Below, one piece after another: positions 1 through 5,602 of a stretch of 5,602 nt of DNA; the stretch's first letter is position 1; every line of letters starts with the position of its first letter. A model generated the notes under the pieces. That model had not been told where the DNA came from. It searched no databases and saw only the letters and a program-made list of their open reading frames with translations. The position numbers and the translations under genes are program-made. The stretch is from Pseudomonadota bacterium (lineage in GTDB: Bacteria > BMS3Abin14): positions 1 to 5,602 of the forward strand of contig DAOVVW010000092.1 of NCBI GenBank assembly GCA_030636965.1, in the 5' to 3' direction.

Positions 1-566
1 ACGATTCGTTCACCTACAATGTCTACCAGGCCCTGAGTACCATGGTGGAAAAGGTCACCGTGGTAAGAAACGATGAGATAAACGCGAAGGACCTGGAAAA
101 GATGAGCCTTTCCCACCTCGTTATATCTCCAGGGCCAGGGAGGCCTGAAGGCGCCGGTATCAGCAAGGAAGCCATCGCACTCATGGCCGGCAAGATACCT
201 GTTCTTGGAGTGTGCCTGGGCCATCAGGCCATCGGCGAGGTCTACGGAAGCGAGGTTGTTCACGCCGCAAAGCTTATGCACGGGAAATCCTCGTCCATAA
301 AACATGGCGGTAACGGCCTTTATAGTGGGCTTCCAAACCCTTTCGAGGCGATCCGCTATCACTCGTTGGGACTGAAGAGGTCAACGATCCCCGATGAGCT
401 GGAAGTAACATCCGAAGCTGACGATGGTGAGGTTATGGGTATCAGGCACAGGACACTCTTTGTTGAGGGAGTTCAGTTTCACCCCGAGTCATTCGGGACG
501 ATAGACGGAAACAAGATCTTTGAAAATTTCCTCAAGCAGGAAGGAGGAACCCGTAGTGATGCGTGA
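1..566 (+). CDS. trpG: Anthranilate synthase glutamine amidotransferase subunit, 5' partial
   Basis: TrpG hydrolyses glutamine and passes ammonia to TrpE, which makes anthranilate from chorismate in the cytosol. The coding frame is open from base 3, and the first visible residues, DSFTYN, are the conserved N-terminal motif, so only about eight residues are missing upstream. About 187 residues are visible, which fits the family length of about 190. All class I amidotransferase landmarks are present: the SPGPGRP loop, the nucleophile Cys in GVCLGHQ (codon 213-215), the MHGK segment, and His and Glu of FHPES (codons 480-482 and 486-488). The ATG at 42 is internal, not the start. The 3' end overlaps trpD by 8 nt. 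trpE is presumably just upstream, outside the window. In some bacteria the same subunit also serves p-aminobenzoate synthesis, which cannot be judged here. Confidence 0.96.
   Translation, partial: DSFTYNVYQALSTMVEKVTVVRNDEINAKDLEKMSLSHLVISPGPGRPEGAGISKEAIALMAGKIPVLGVCLGHQAIGEVYGSEVVHAAKLMHGKSSSIKHGGNGLYSGLPNPFEAIRYHSLGLKRSTIPDELEVTSEADDGEVMGIRHRTLFVEGVQFHPESFGTIDGNKIFENFLKQEGGTRSDA
541..548 (+). promoter_or_regulatory. Ribosome binding site of trpD
   Basis: AAGGAGGA lies inside the 3' end of trpG, 10 nt before the ATG at 559 and 7 nt before an in-frame GTG at 556. It decides the trpD start: the more upstream in-frame ATG at 520 has no such site in front of it and would add residues (MKISSSRKEEP) that do not resemble a TrpD N-terminus. 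GTG 556 and ATG 559 differ by a single residue and cannot be separated from sequence alone. Confidence 0.8.
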
Positions 567-1578
567 TCTGCTTGGTCGACTGATAGAAGGCGAAGATCTG
601 GACTTTGAGACTGTTGTCTCTGCGGTAGGAAGTATCGTCCAGGAAGAGGCCACTCCCGCGCAGGTGGGGGCTTTTCTGACCGCCATGAGGCTGAAAGGTG
701 AAACACAAGAGGAGATTGCCGGTGCGGCAACTGCCCTCAGGGAACGAGCTGTCGCCTTTCCAGCCGCCGGGTTATTCAACGCCATAGATACCTGCGGAAC
801 TGGCGGTGACGGTGCCGGTACCGTGAACGTTTCCACCCTGTCTGCTTTTGTAGCTGCAGGTGCCGGTGTCAAGGTAGCCAAGCACGGAAACAGGGCGGTC
901 TCCAGCAAGTGTGGAAGCGCGGACCTGCTTGTTTCCCTCGGGGTAAAGGTAGATGCCTCACCGACAACTGCCGCACGATGCCTTGATGAGGCCAACTTCG
1001 CTTTCCTGTTTGCACCTCTTTACCATCCGGCGATGAAGGCAGTAGCACCTTTCCGTGCCGAAATGGGCTTCAGGACCTTGTTTAATATGATCGGACCGCT
1101 GTGCAATCCAGCCGGAGTCAGAAAACAGCTCCTTGGTGTCTTTGCAGAAGACCTCCTGCCCTTGATGGCCGGGGTTCTGGGAAGACTTGGGTGCGACAGG
1201 GCAATGGTTGTCTCCTCACAAGACGGCCTGGATGAGCTTTCCATAAGCTCACCCACCTCAGTTGCAGAACTTGATGAAGCCGGCGATGTTACCTTTTACC
1301 AGATCGATCCGGCATCCTTTGGTATTGGTCCTTACGAGAAGGGTTCTCTTGCCGGCGGGACTCCTGAGGAGAATGCCGAGATCTCCCTCGAATTCCTGAG
1401 CGGGGCAGTGGGGCCGGTGAGGGATGCCGCCCTGCTTAACGCTGCTGCTGCCATAATGTTGGCAGGAAGTGTAAATGACATGGCCGAGGGCCTGGCAGCG
1501 GCTGCAGAAGCAGTGGATTCCGGCGCGGCGATGACAGTCCTTGAAGGGGTGAGAGACATCTGCCGGGAGGATGCATAG
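559..1578 (+). CDS. trpD: Anthranilate phosphoribosyltransferase
   Basis: TrpD transfers the phosphoribosyl group of PRPP to anthranilate, the second step of the pathway. From ATG 559 it is 339 residues, the usual family length. The N-terminal helical domain covers about residues 1-70 (ATPAQVGAFLTAMRLKGE is typical). The PRPP-binding loop DTCGTGGDG is at 77-85, KHGNRAVSSKCGSAD at 108-122, the anthranilate-site Arg is near 166, and GFRTLFNMIGPLCNPA is at 170-185. The metal-binding Asp-Glu pair sits in DGLDELS (Asp224, Glu225). Just before it, Ser-Ser (218-219) stands where many members have His-Gly, a mild variation. The start overlaps the end of trpG, and the TAG stop shares its G with the GTG start of trpC. 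It is a separate gene, not fused to trpG as in enteric bacteria. Confidence 0.97.
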   Translation: MRDLLGRLIEGEDLDFETVVSAVGSIVQEEATPAQVGAFLTAMRLKGETQEEIAGAATALRERAVAFPAAGLFNAIDTCGTGGDGAGTVNVSTLSAFVAAGAGVKVAKHGNRAVSSKCGSADLLVSLGVKVDASPTTAARCLDEANFAFLFAPLYHPAMKAVAPFRAEMGFRTLFNMIGPLCNPAGVRKQLLGVFAEDLLPLMAGVLGRLGCDRAMVVSSQDGLDELSISSPTSVAELDEAGDVTFYQIDPASFGIGPYEKGSLAGGTPEENAEISLEFLSGAVGPVRDAALLNAAAAIMLAGSVNDMAEGLAAAAEAVDSGAAMTVLEGVRDICREDA

Positions 1579-2357
1579 TGAGCGGTGATTTCCTTCCAAA
1601 AGCGGCTGATTCAGCCGCCAGAAACGTTGTTGCCTGGAAAGAACGGTTCCGCGTCGAGAATGGTCCTGGGGGAGCTTCAGGAGTAGTTTTCCTTCCAGGT
1701 GATGCGGCAGGTTGCGGGGTGATCGCGGAGATAAAGATGAAGAGCCCGTCTGCCGGTGAGCTTATGGGTGGCAAAGACCCTGTCAAGCTTCTTGGAGAAT
1801 ATGAGTCAGGAGGGGCCCAGGCAGTGAGCGTGGTCGTGGAGGAGCATTTCTTCGGAGGATCTCCCGAGCTCTTCATGGAAATAACTTCAAATACGGTTCT
1901 GCCGGTGCTGTGGAAGGATTTCGTCGTAGATGAGTTCCAGATCGAGCTTGCGGCCCGTCTGGGAGCATCGGCCATTCTTCTCATCGAGTCCCTGCTTTCG
2001 GGGAGCGATCTGGGAATAATGATCCAGAGATGCAGGACCAGTGGTTTAAGGCCTCTGGTTGAGGTTCACGGAGAGGCTGCACTCAAAAGAGCGATCGATT
2101 CCGGAGCTGACCTTGTGGGTGTTAACAACAGGAACCTGAAAACCCTGGAAGTGGATCTTGAGATGTCTGAGCGCCTGGCAAGACAGATAGGCGGCGGGAT
2201 ATCAGCGGTTGCGGAAAGCGGGATGAAAACACCGAAAGATGTGGCCAGGATGGCCCGGCTGGGTTACAGGGCGGTACTCATCGGGGAGGCACTGGTGACG
2301 AGTGACAGTGTTGAGCCGGGGCTTCGCGCAATGGTGGAAGCGGGGGAGAAGAGATGA
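1578..2357 (+). CDS. trpC: Indole-3-glycerol phosphate synthase
   Basis: TrpC decarboxylates and cyclises the carboxyphenylamino sugar phosphate to indole-3-glycerol phosphate on a (beta/alpha)8 barrel. The product is 259 residues, monofunctional and not fused to TrpF. Active-site residues are visible: Glu51 and Lys53 in EIK, Ser56-Pro57 in SPS, FFGGS at 90-94, Lys112 in the KDF motif, Glu161 in VEVH, Asn183-Arg184 in NNRNL, and Glu212-Ser213 in ESG; the C-terminal phosphate site includes LIGEALV. The start is GTG, preceded by GGGAGG at 1565-1570 with 7 nt spacing, and no earlier in-frame start is plausible. Two oddities stand out: the first 45 residues are poorly like the usual helical N-terminus, and the Arg normally before KDF is Trp111. 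The stop overlaps the trpF start as ATGA. Confidence 0.96.
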   Translation: MSGDFLPKAADSAARNVVAWKERFRVENGPGGASGVVFLPGDAAGCGVIAEIKMKSPSAGELMGGKDPVKLLGEYESGGAQAVSVVVEEHFFGGSPELFMEITSNTVLPVLWKDFVVDEFQIELAARLGASAILLIESLLSGSDLGIMIQRCRTSGLRPLVEVHGEAALKRAIDSGADLVGVNNRNLKTLEVDLEMSERLARQIGGGISAVAESGMKTPKDVARMARLGYRAVLIGEALVTSDSVEPGLRAMVEAGEKR

Positions 2358-3016
2358 ATAACGGCTCGCTGAAAGTAAAGATCTGCGGGCTGACCAGGGA
2401 AGAGGATGCCATCGCTGCCTGTAACCTTGGCGCTGATATTCTGGGGTTTAATTTCGTTCCCGGAAGCAGTAGGTATCTCAATCCTTATGCAGCCCGGGAA
2501 ATGATCAAATCCCTGCCACCATTCATTTCCAAGGTGGGAGTTTTTGCCAACGAAGATCTCGGAGTAATACTCGATCTGATTGGTTTTCTGGGCCTGGATG
2601 TCGTGCAGCTGCACGGAGATGAGGATGAAAAATTCTGTATGGGCATCAAGACTCCCGTTATAAAGGCCCTTCGTGTAGGCTGTGCCGAAGATCTTACAGG
2701 GCACTCCGGGTATGATGTATCTGCTTTTCTTCTGGACGCCAGGGTTGAGGGTGAACTGGGCGGAACGGGGAGGACATTCGACTGGAGGATCGCGGTGGAT
2801 TTTGCGAAGAATAACAGAATGTTTGTCGCAGGTGGGCTGACCCCTGATAACGTGGGTGAGGCGGTAAGGATCCTGGAGCCTTTTGGAGTCGATACGGCAT
2901 CCGGGGTGGAATCCGAACCGGGTGTAAAAGACCATAAGCTCATGGAGGAATTTATAAGAGCGGCCAGGTCAGCGGCCGCGGGAAATGGAGGAGAGACGAA
3001 TGACATCGCCTGCTAG
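2354..3016 (+). CDS. trpF: Phosphoribosylanthranilate isomerase
   Basis: TrpF performs the Amadori rearrangement of phosphoribosylanthranilate, between the TrpD and TrpC steps. The 220-residue product is a small (beta/alpha)8 barrel of normal size with a slightly long C-terminal tail. The catalytic Cys11 is in KICGLT and the catalytic Asp128 in FLLDA. Other family blocks are SSRYL with Arg40, VGVFAN at 61-66, VQLHGDE at 84-90, GGTGRTFDW at 136-144, AGGLTPDNV at 159-167 and the phosphate-binding DTASGVES at 180-187, where VSSGVE is commoner. The ATG at 2354 overlaps the trpC stop by four bases and has GGGGGAG at 2342-2348, 5 nt upstream. The last 17 nt overlap trpB, so the tail ([11 protein letters not shown]) may exist mainly because it carries the trpB ribosome binding site. 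Confidence 0.96.
   Translation: MNNGSLKVKICGLTREEDAIAACNLGADILGFNFVPGSSRYLNPYAAREMIKSLPPFISKVGVFANEDLGVILDLIGFLGLDVVQLHGDEDEKFCMGIKTPVIKALRVGCAEDLTGHSGYDVSAFLLDARVEGELGGTGRTFDWRIAVDFAKNNRMFVAGGLTPDNVGEAVRILEPFGVDTASGVESEPGVKDHKLMEEFIRAARSAAAGNGGETNDIAC
2988..2993 (+). promoter_or_regulatory. Ribosome binding site of trpB
   Basis: GAGGAG lies inside the end of trpF, 6 nt before the ATG at 3000. It decides the trpB start. The other in-frame ATG at 2985 overlaps this same purine tract and has no good site of its own, so it would add five residues (MEERR) that are really the translated Shine-Dalgarno sequence. Confidence 0.8.
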
Positions 3017-4193
3017 AGTGCCGGACGAAAGGGGTTTTTTCGGGTCCTTCGGTGGCCGGTACGTACCTGAGGTTCTAATCCCTGCCCTCGATGATCTTGA
3101 AAAAGCCTTTAATGATGCTGTCGCTGATAAATCTTTTAACGACACACTCAACGTGATTCTTGCGGATTATTCCGGGCGTCCAACCCCTCTGACAACCGCA
3201 AAGCGTTATGCAGGCGCAGGGACTTCTTTCGTACTGGAACTGAAAAGAGAGGATCTTAATCATACCGGGGCACACAAGATCAACAACACGCTCGGCCAGG
3301 TCATGCTCGCTGTGCGCATGGGCAAGGAGAGGATCATAGCGGAGACGGGAGCGGGTCAGCACGGTGTAGCTACCGCAACGGCGGCGGCCCTCTTCGGGCT
3401 TCCCTGCGCTGTCTATATGGGAGTCGAGGACATTGCCCGCCAAGCCCCGAACGTAGAGAGGATGAAACTTCTCGGCGCCGAGGTGTTACCGGTGGAGGAT
3501 GGGGCCGGAACGCTCAAAGACGCCGTTAATGAAGCCATGAGAGATTGGGTACGCAATGTTGCCGGAACCTTTTATGTGCTGGGCTCAGCGGTTGGACCAC
3601 ATCCCTATCCTGTAATGGTCCGTCATTTCCAGTCCGTTATCGGGATCGAGGCAAAAGAGCAGTTTCTGAAAAAACATGGACAGCTGCCGGACATAGTTGT
3701 CGCATGCGTCGGGGGAGGCAGCAATGCGGCAGGGACCTTTTACGCCTTTCTGGATGATCCGGTCAGGCTCGTAGGTATCGAGGCTGGCGGCACCGGCGAC
3801 GATCCCGGCCTGCACGGCTCGTCTTTGGGTCTTGGCAGCCCCGGGATATTTCACGGCAGCCTCAGCTATATACTCCAGGATGATGACGGTCAGATCGTTA
3901 CAGCCCACTCCATATCGGCAGGTCTTGACTACCCAGGTGTGGGTCCGGAACACAGCAGCTGGTTGACCTCTGAACGGGTGGAGTATTTCAGGGTGAGGGA
4001 TGAGTCGGCCCTGGCTGCCACTTCGGTGTTCACCCGCGACGAGGGAATCCTTCCGGCGCTGGAGACGGCCCATGCAATCGCCTGGATAGGGGAGAGTGCG
4101 GCTGTCCTTGCTGGAAGAAAAATCCTCCTGTGCCTCTCCGGCAGGGGGGACAAGGATATGGAGACCCTTATCTCCAGGGAGGTCCAGGTATGA
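3000..4193 (+). CDS. trpB: Tryptophan synthase beta subunit (TrpB1 type)
   Basis: TrpB is the PLP enzyme that condenses indole with serine, working as an alpha2-beta2 complex with TrpA. From ATG 3000 it is 397 residues, the same as well-studied enterobacterial TrpB. The N-terminus [13 protein letters not shown] is typical. The PLP lysine is Lys93 in HTGAHKINN, the catalytic Glu is Glu115 in AETGAGQHG, the cofactor phosphate loop GGGSN is at 238-242, the monovalent-cation and COMM-domain regions are intact, Asp310 is in the [15 protein letters not shown] block, Glu348 is in DEGILPALE, and Ser380 in LSGRGDKD contacts the pyridine nitrogen. The sequence is of the operon-encoded TrpB1 class rather than TrpB2. 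The start overlaps trpF by 17 nt, and the TGA stop overlaps the trpA ATG. Confidence 0.98.
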   Translation: MTSPARVPDERGFFGSFGGRYVPEVLIPALDDLEKAFNDAVADKSFNDTLNVILADYSGRPTPLTTAKRYAGAGTSFVLELKREDLNHTGAHKINNTLGQVMLAVRMGKERIIAETGAGQHGVATATAAALFGLPCAVYMGVEDIARQAPNVERMKLLGAEVLPVEDGAGTLKDAVNEAMRDWVRNVAGTFYVLGSAVGPHPYPVMVRHFQSVIGIEAKEQFLKKHGQLPDIVVACVGGGSNAAGTFYAFLDDPVRLVGIEAGGTGDDPGLHGSSLGLGSPGIFHGSLSYILQDDDGQIVTAHSISAGLDYPGVGPEHSSWLTSERVEYFRVRDESALAATSVFTRDEGILPALETAHAIAWIGESAAVLAGRKILLCLSGRGDKDMETLISREVQV

Positions 4194-4999
4194 ACCGGCT
4201 GAAGGATCTGTTTTCCAGTGGCAGAAAAGCACTGGCGGTGTTTCTTACGGCAGGCTTCCCGGAACCCGGCCTCGATGAGGAACTGGCACTGGCGGTCCTT
4301 GATGCGGGGGCCGACATTCTGGAGATAGGATTTCCCTTTTCGGACCCGCTGGCTGACGGGCCCATGATCCAGAGGGCGTCAGAGCTGTCGCTGGAAAATG
4401 GCACCACCCTCGCAAAATCCATATCCCTCGCAGGCAGGCTGAGGCAAAAAACCGAAGCTCCCCTTGTGCTGATGGGTTACGCAAACCCGGTCTACCATAT
4501 GGGTTATCCCGAGTTTGCTGACAGGGTCGCAGGCGCCGGTGCGGATGGTGTGATAGTTGCTGACCTTCCCTTGGACGAATCAGGCCCCCTGAGGGATGAG
4601 CTCAAGGGTAAAGGTGTTTCCCTCATCCCCATGGCAGCTCCGAATACTTCAGTCGGGAGACTGGATGAAATAATCAAAACCGGGTCTGGATTCCTGTACA
4701 TTGTCTCCATGACCGGCCTCACTGGAGATGCTTTCGAGGCGGAGGCGCCGTGGAGGAAGCTTGCCCGAATTGCCCGTGATGAAGGCTCCTTGCCGGTCTG
4801 TGTTGGATTCGGGATCAGTAATGGCGATGATGCGGTCCGCGCGGTCCGGGAAGCAGACGGCGTGATAGTTGGCACCGCTGTTATATCAGCCATCTTCAGG
4901 GGACTCGAGGATAGTAGGGAAGCGGCTGTTGAAAATGCCGTGGATCTGGTGCGGGAACTGGCATCGGCCCTCGAAATGGAGTATCCTTTTAAAGAATAG
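4190..4999 (+). CDS. trpA: Tryptophan synthase alpha subunit
   Basis: TrpA cleaves indole-3-glycerol phosphate to indole, which passes through the internal tunnel to TrpB, and to glyceraldehyde 3-phosphate. The product is 269 residues, the family norm. The catalytic Glu45 sits in [10 protein letters not shown] and the catalytic Asp56 in ADGPMIQRA. Other family blocks are FLTAGFP near the N-terminus, the [11 protein letters not shown] segment, VADLPLDES, the flexible loop in [16 protein letters not shown] and GVIVGTAVI (usually VGSA). The ATG at 4190 overlaps the trpB TGA by four bases, with GGGAGGT at 4177-4183 six bases upstream. A longer in-frame reading from 4130 would run through the conserved 3' end of trpB and adds nothing TrpA-like. 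No hairpin followed by a T run is seen after the TAG. Confidence 0.98.
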   Translation: MNRLKDLFSSGRKALAVFLTAGFPEPGLDEELALAVLDAGADILEIGFPFSDPLADGPMIQRASELSLENGTTLAKSISLAGRLRQKTEAPLVLMGYANPVYHMGYPEFADRVAGAGADGVIVADLPLDESGPLRDELKGKGVSLIPMAAPNTSVGRLDEIIKTGSGFLYIVSMTGLTGDAFEAEAPWRKLARIARDEGSLPVCVGFGISNGDDAVRAVREADGVIVGTAVISAIFRGLEDSREAAVENAVDLVRELASALEMEYPFKE

Positions 5000-5049
5000 C
5001 TTTTGACTGTATACGTCTGAGTCTCTTGTTATCTCATGGAGCGTTCCAG

Positions 5050-5280
5050 ATGAAGGTCTTTACAAAGGATGAGTTGGCAAAGAATGACGGCAAGGAGGGT
5101 CGTCCCGCATACGTGGCCTACATGGGCAAGGTCTACGATATGACCGGAACACAGGAGTCTGAACACGGTGATCACTATGGTCACGACTTCGGTGTGGACC
5201 TCACGGACGAGATGGACGACGCTCCACACAGCGACGCCCTGTTGTTCGAGAGGACGGTTGTTGGAATATATGAGGAATAG
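5050..5280 (+). CDS. Small cytochrome b5-like haem-binding domain protein
   Basis: The 76-residue product resembles the short, soluble bacterial cytochrome b5-like family. Residues 4-9 (FTKDEL) and 19-31 (PAYVAYMGKVYDM) match the start of the b5 fold. The middle has a His cluster (His39, His42, His45) leading into GVDLT at 48-52, and APHSDALL at 58-65 brings His60; one His from the cluster with His60 is the likely axial haem pair. The tail VVGIYEE is typical. There is no signal peptide, membrane segment or CXXCH motif, so it should be cytosolic and bind haem b non-covalently. The Trp common near residue 37 in such proteins is absent. ATG 5050 is preferred because GGAG at 5038-5041 is 8 nt upstream. 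It begins 50 nt after trpA with no visible terminator between, so co-transcription is possible. A progesterone-receptor-type ligand role is an alternative to electron transfer. Confidence 0.82.
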   Translation: MKVFTKDELAKNDGKEGRPAYVAYMGKVYDMTGTQESEHGDHYGHDFGVDLTDEMDDAPHSDALLFERTVVGIYEE

Positions 5281-5303
5281 AGCATTAGAAATTAGAGATT
5301 GGG

Positions 5304-5335
5304 TTTTCACCACAGAGTCACAGAGGACACAGAGG
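5304..5335. repeat. Triple CACAGAG repeat block (dispersed-repeat type)
   Basis: CACAGAG occurs three times, at 5311-5317, 5319-5325 and 5328-5334, spaced 8 and 9 nt apart and introduced by TTTTCAC. Blocks of this kind (CACAGAG...GACACAGAG) recur in intergenic DNA of many environmental bacteria; that statement is from general knowledge, and no search was made. The unit count and spacing are directly visible. It is not a CRISPR array, since the spacers are only one or two bases. Confidence 0.6.
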
Positions 5336-5343
5336 TTTGTGAT

Positions 5344-5380
5344 AGGAAGAAGGGAAGAGGGGGAAGAAAGGGTATAGGGG
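5344..5380 (+). other. Purine run and potential G-quadruplex
   Basis: Bases 5344-5372 are 29 purines without a break. Within and just after this run are four G tracts: 5352-5354, 5359-5363, 5370-5372 and 5377-5380. The loops are 4, 6 and 4 bases, which satisfies the usual G3+ N1-7 quadruplex pattern on the + strand. The last G tract also pairs with CCCC at 5387-5390, so the quadruplex and that hairpin would exclude each other. Formation in the cell is not shown. Confidence 0.5.
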
Positions 5381-5421
5381 TTTAATCCCCTCCCCTGGCG
5401 GGCGGGGAACTTAAGGGGAGG
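5376..5421. repeat. Nested GGGG/CCCC inverted repeats (REP-like)
   Basis: Three competing pairings are visible: AGGGG 5376-5380 with CCCCT 5387-5391 (6-base loop), TCCCC 5391-5395 with GGGGA 5404-5408 (8-base loop), and CCTCCCC 5389-5395 with GGGGAGG 5415-5421 (19-base loop). The style, CTCCCCTGGCGGG followed by TTAAGGGGAGG, resembles intergenic palindromic repeats seen in many environmental genomes. No T run follows, so a simple terminator is unlikely. Confidence 0.55.
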
Positions 5422-5430
5422 CGGAACAGC

Positions 5431-5461
5431 CATTGCGAGGCCCTGAGCTTAGCCGAAGGGG
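5431..5461. repeat. Imperfect palindromic repeat ATTGCGAGG / CCCTGAGC...GAAGGG
   Basis: CATTGCGAGG at 5431-5440 abuts CCCTGAGCTTAGCCGAAGGG at 5441-5460. The second part is an imperfect palindrome (CCCT paired with AGGG, with mismatches inside) of the kind often met between genes as CCCTGAGC...CGAAGGG. The first part resembles the common ATTGCGAG-type repeat core. Family membership is recalled, not searched; other copies in the genome would settle it. Confidence 0.5.
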
Positions 5462-5463
5462 AT

Positions 5464-5491
5464 TTGGGACTAGGATCCATAGCCAGATACT
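5464..5491 (+). promoter_or_regulatory. Possible sigma70-type promoter
   Basis: TTGGGA (5464-5469) and GATACT (5486-5491) are spaced by 16 bases, and each matches four of six consensus positions. Position about 70 bases upstream of the exported-protein start and the shift to AT-richer DNA make it plausible. The match is modest and could be chance. Confidence 0.25.
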
Positions 5492-5519
5492 AAGTTCTCG
5501 CAAATTATGGTATAGGTAT

Positions 5520-5532
5520 TACTGTATCAGTA
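5520..5532. promoter_or_regulatory. Small perfect palindrome in the leader of the last gene
   Basis: TACTG-TAT-CAGTA is a perfect inverted repeat with 5-base arms and a 3-base centre. It lies between the possible promoter and the ribosome binding site of the gene at 5565, where an operator would be expected. It follows a short direct repeat, GGTATA GGTATT (5509-5520). Five-base arms are short enough to occur by chance. Confidence 0.25.
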
Positions 5533-5552
5533 TCGCGAAAATGTATGAAATC

Positions 5553-5558
5553 GGGAGG
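5553..5558 (+). promoter_or_regulatory. Ribosome binding site of the gene at 5565
   Basis: GGGAGG sits 6 bases before the ATG at 5565. It supports the short open frame at the window edge as a real gene start despite only twelve codons being visible. Confidence 0.7.
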
Positions 5559-5564
5559 CCTAAA

Positions 5565-5602
5565 ATGAGAAAATTCGTCCTTCTATTTGTCGCCTTAATG
5601 AT
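5565..5602 (+). CDS. Start of a probable exported protein, 3' partial
   Basis: Only twelve full codons are visible, reading MRKFVLLFVALM. Two positive residues followed by an unbroken hydrophobic stretch are what the start of a Sec signal peptide, lipoprotein signal or first membrane helix looks like. A strong GGGAGG site 6 bases upstream supports the start. The gene runs off the window, so the product and any cleavage site or lipobox are unknown. It is separated from the cytochrome b5-like gene by about 280 bases of repeats and has its own possible promoter, so it is likely a separate transcription unit. Confidence 0.6.
   Translation, partial: MRKFVLLFVALM

Larger units (their letters stand above)
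5281..5564. other. Gene-free spacer with repeat mosaic
   Basis: No supportable gene lies in this 284-base stretch. The first 180 bases are built of motif blocks listed separately: the CACAGAG triplet, a purine run, GGGG/CCCC inverted repeats and a CCCTGAGC...GAAGGG element. The last hundred are AT-richer and look like the leader of the following gene. No intrinsic terminator is evident: the strongest small hairpins are followed by C/G-rich sequence rather than a T run. Confidence 0.7.

Noticed and set aside
520..558. Earlier in-frame ATG for trpD
   Set aside because: It lacks a ribosome binding site and would translate the trpD Shine-Dalgarno region; family length fits ATG 559.
489..995. 168-codon open frame on the minus strand opposite trpD
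   Set aside because: Ser/Pro/Ala-rich shadow composition and fully antisense to conserved TrpD motifs.
1436..1984. 182-codon open frame on the minus strand opposite trpD/trpC
   Set aside because: Low-complexity Ser/Pro/Arg-rich composition typical of a shadow frame; it spans the junction of two real genes.
2264..2935. 223-codon open frame on the minus strand opposite trpF
   Set aside because: It lies antisense to an intact, well-conserved trpF and shows no recognisable domain; long shadows are expected in GC-rich coding DNA.
5005..5023. GACT...AGTC inverted repeat after trpA as a terminator or attenuator
   Set aside because: A four-base stem with an eleven-base loop and no following T run is too weak.
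5026..5049. TTG start extending the b5-like protein by eight residues
   Set aside because: A rare start codon without a Shine-Dalgarno sequence; ATG 5050 has GGAG at a good distance and fits the family start.
5036..5053. Five-codon reading frame MERSR overlapping the b5-like ATG as ATGA
   Set aside because: A leader peptide was considered, but it has no ribosome binding site of its own, and its GGAG is the site used by the b5-like gene.
5311..5334. CACAGAG units as a CRISPR fragment
   Set aside because: Units are seven bases with one- or two-base gaps, far from CRISPR repeat and spacer sizes.
5376..5391. AGGGG/CCCCT hairpin as the operon's intrinsic terminator
   Set aside because: The stem is followed by CCCCTGGCGGG rather than T residues, and the reverse strand has no T run either.
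5029..5433. 134-codon open frame on the minus strand across the b5-like gene and the repeats
   Set aside because: It is antisense to a recognisable gene, and its N-terminal part is only the translated repeat block (LCVLCDSVV is the reverse reading of CACAGAG units). No family resemblance.

Overview
The window holds the distal part of a tryptophan biosynthesis operon, all on the + strand, in the order trpG (5' end cut off)-trpD-trpC-trpF-trpB-trpA. A small cytochrome b5-like haem-binding protein gene follows, then a repeat-rich spacer of about 280 bases, and the first twelve codons of a gene that looks exported. The organism is a moderately GC-rich bacterium. Separate, unfused trpG, trpD, trpC and trpF genes, the short cytochrome b5-type protein, and the kinds of dispersed repeats present fit a Desulfobacterota/'deltaproteobacterial' or related uncultured lineage. 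This is an inference from style, not a firm assignment.

Positions 1-4999 are tightly packed. Every trp junction overlaps: trpG/trpD by 8 nt, trpD/trpC by 1 nt, trpC/trpF by 4 nt (ATGA), trpF/trpB by 17 nt, trpB/trpA by 4 nt (ATGA). Each internal gene has a purine-rich Shine-Dalgarno sequence inside the end of the gene before it, so translational coupling is likely. Together the products cover chorismate to tryptophan, except for the TrpE subunit, which is presumably encoded just upstream. TrpG supplies ammonia for anthranilate, TrpD adds phosphoribosyl, TrpF isomerises, TrpC closes the indole ring, and TrpA/TrpB make tryptophan through channelled indole. The key catalytic residues examined in all six proteins are present, so the pathway looks functional.

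Positions 5000-5280: 50 nt after trpA, with no visible terminator, lies a 76-residue soluble cytochrome b5-like protein. It could be a seventh gene of the transcript, although it has no known role in tryptophan synthesis.

Positions 5281-5564 have no convincing gene. They hold a mosaic of short repeat-type motifs: a triple CACAGAG block, a 29-nt purine run that forms a G-quadruplex pattern, nested GGGG/CCCC inverted repeats, and an ATTGCGAGG/CCCTGAGC...GAAGGG element. An AT-richer leader with a possible promoter, a small palindrome and a good ribosome binding site follows. At 5565 a gene begins with a signal-peptide-like N-terminus and runs off the window.

No undescribed biological system is evident. 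The points most worth a second look are the haem protein attached to the trp operon and the structured repeat mosaic behind it.
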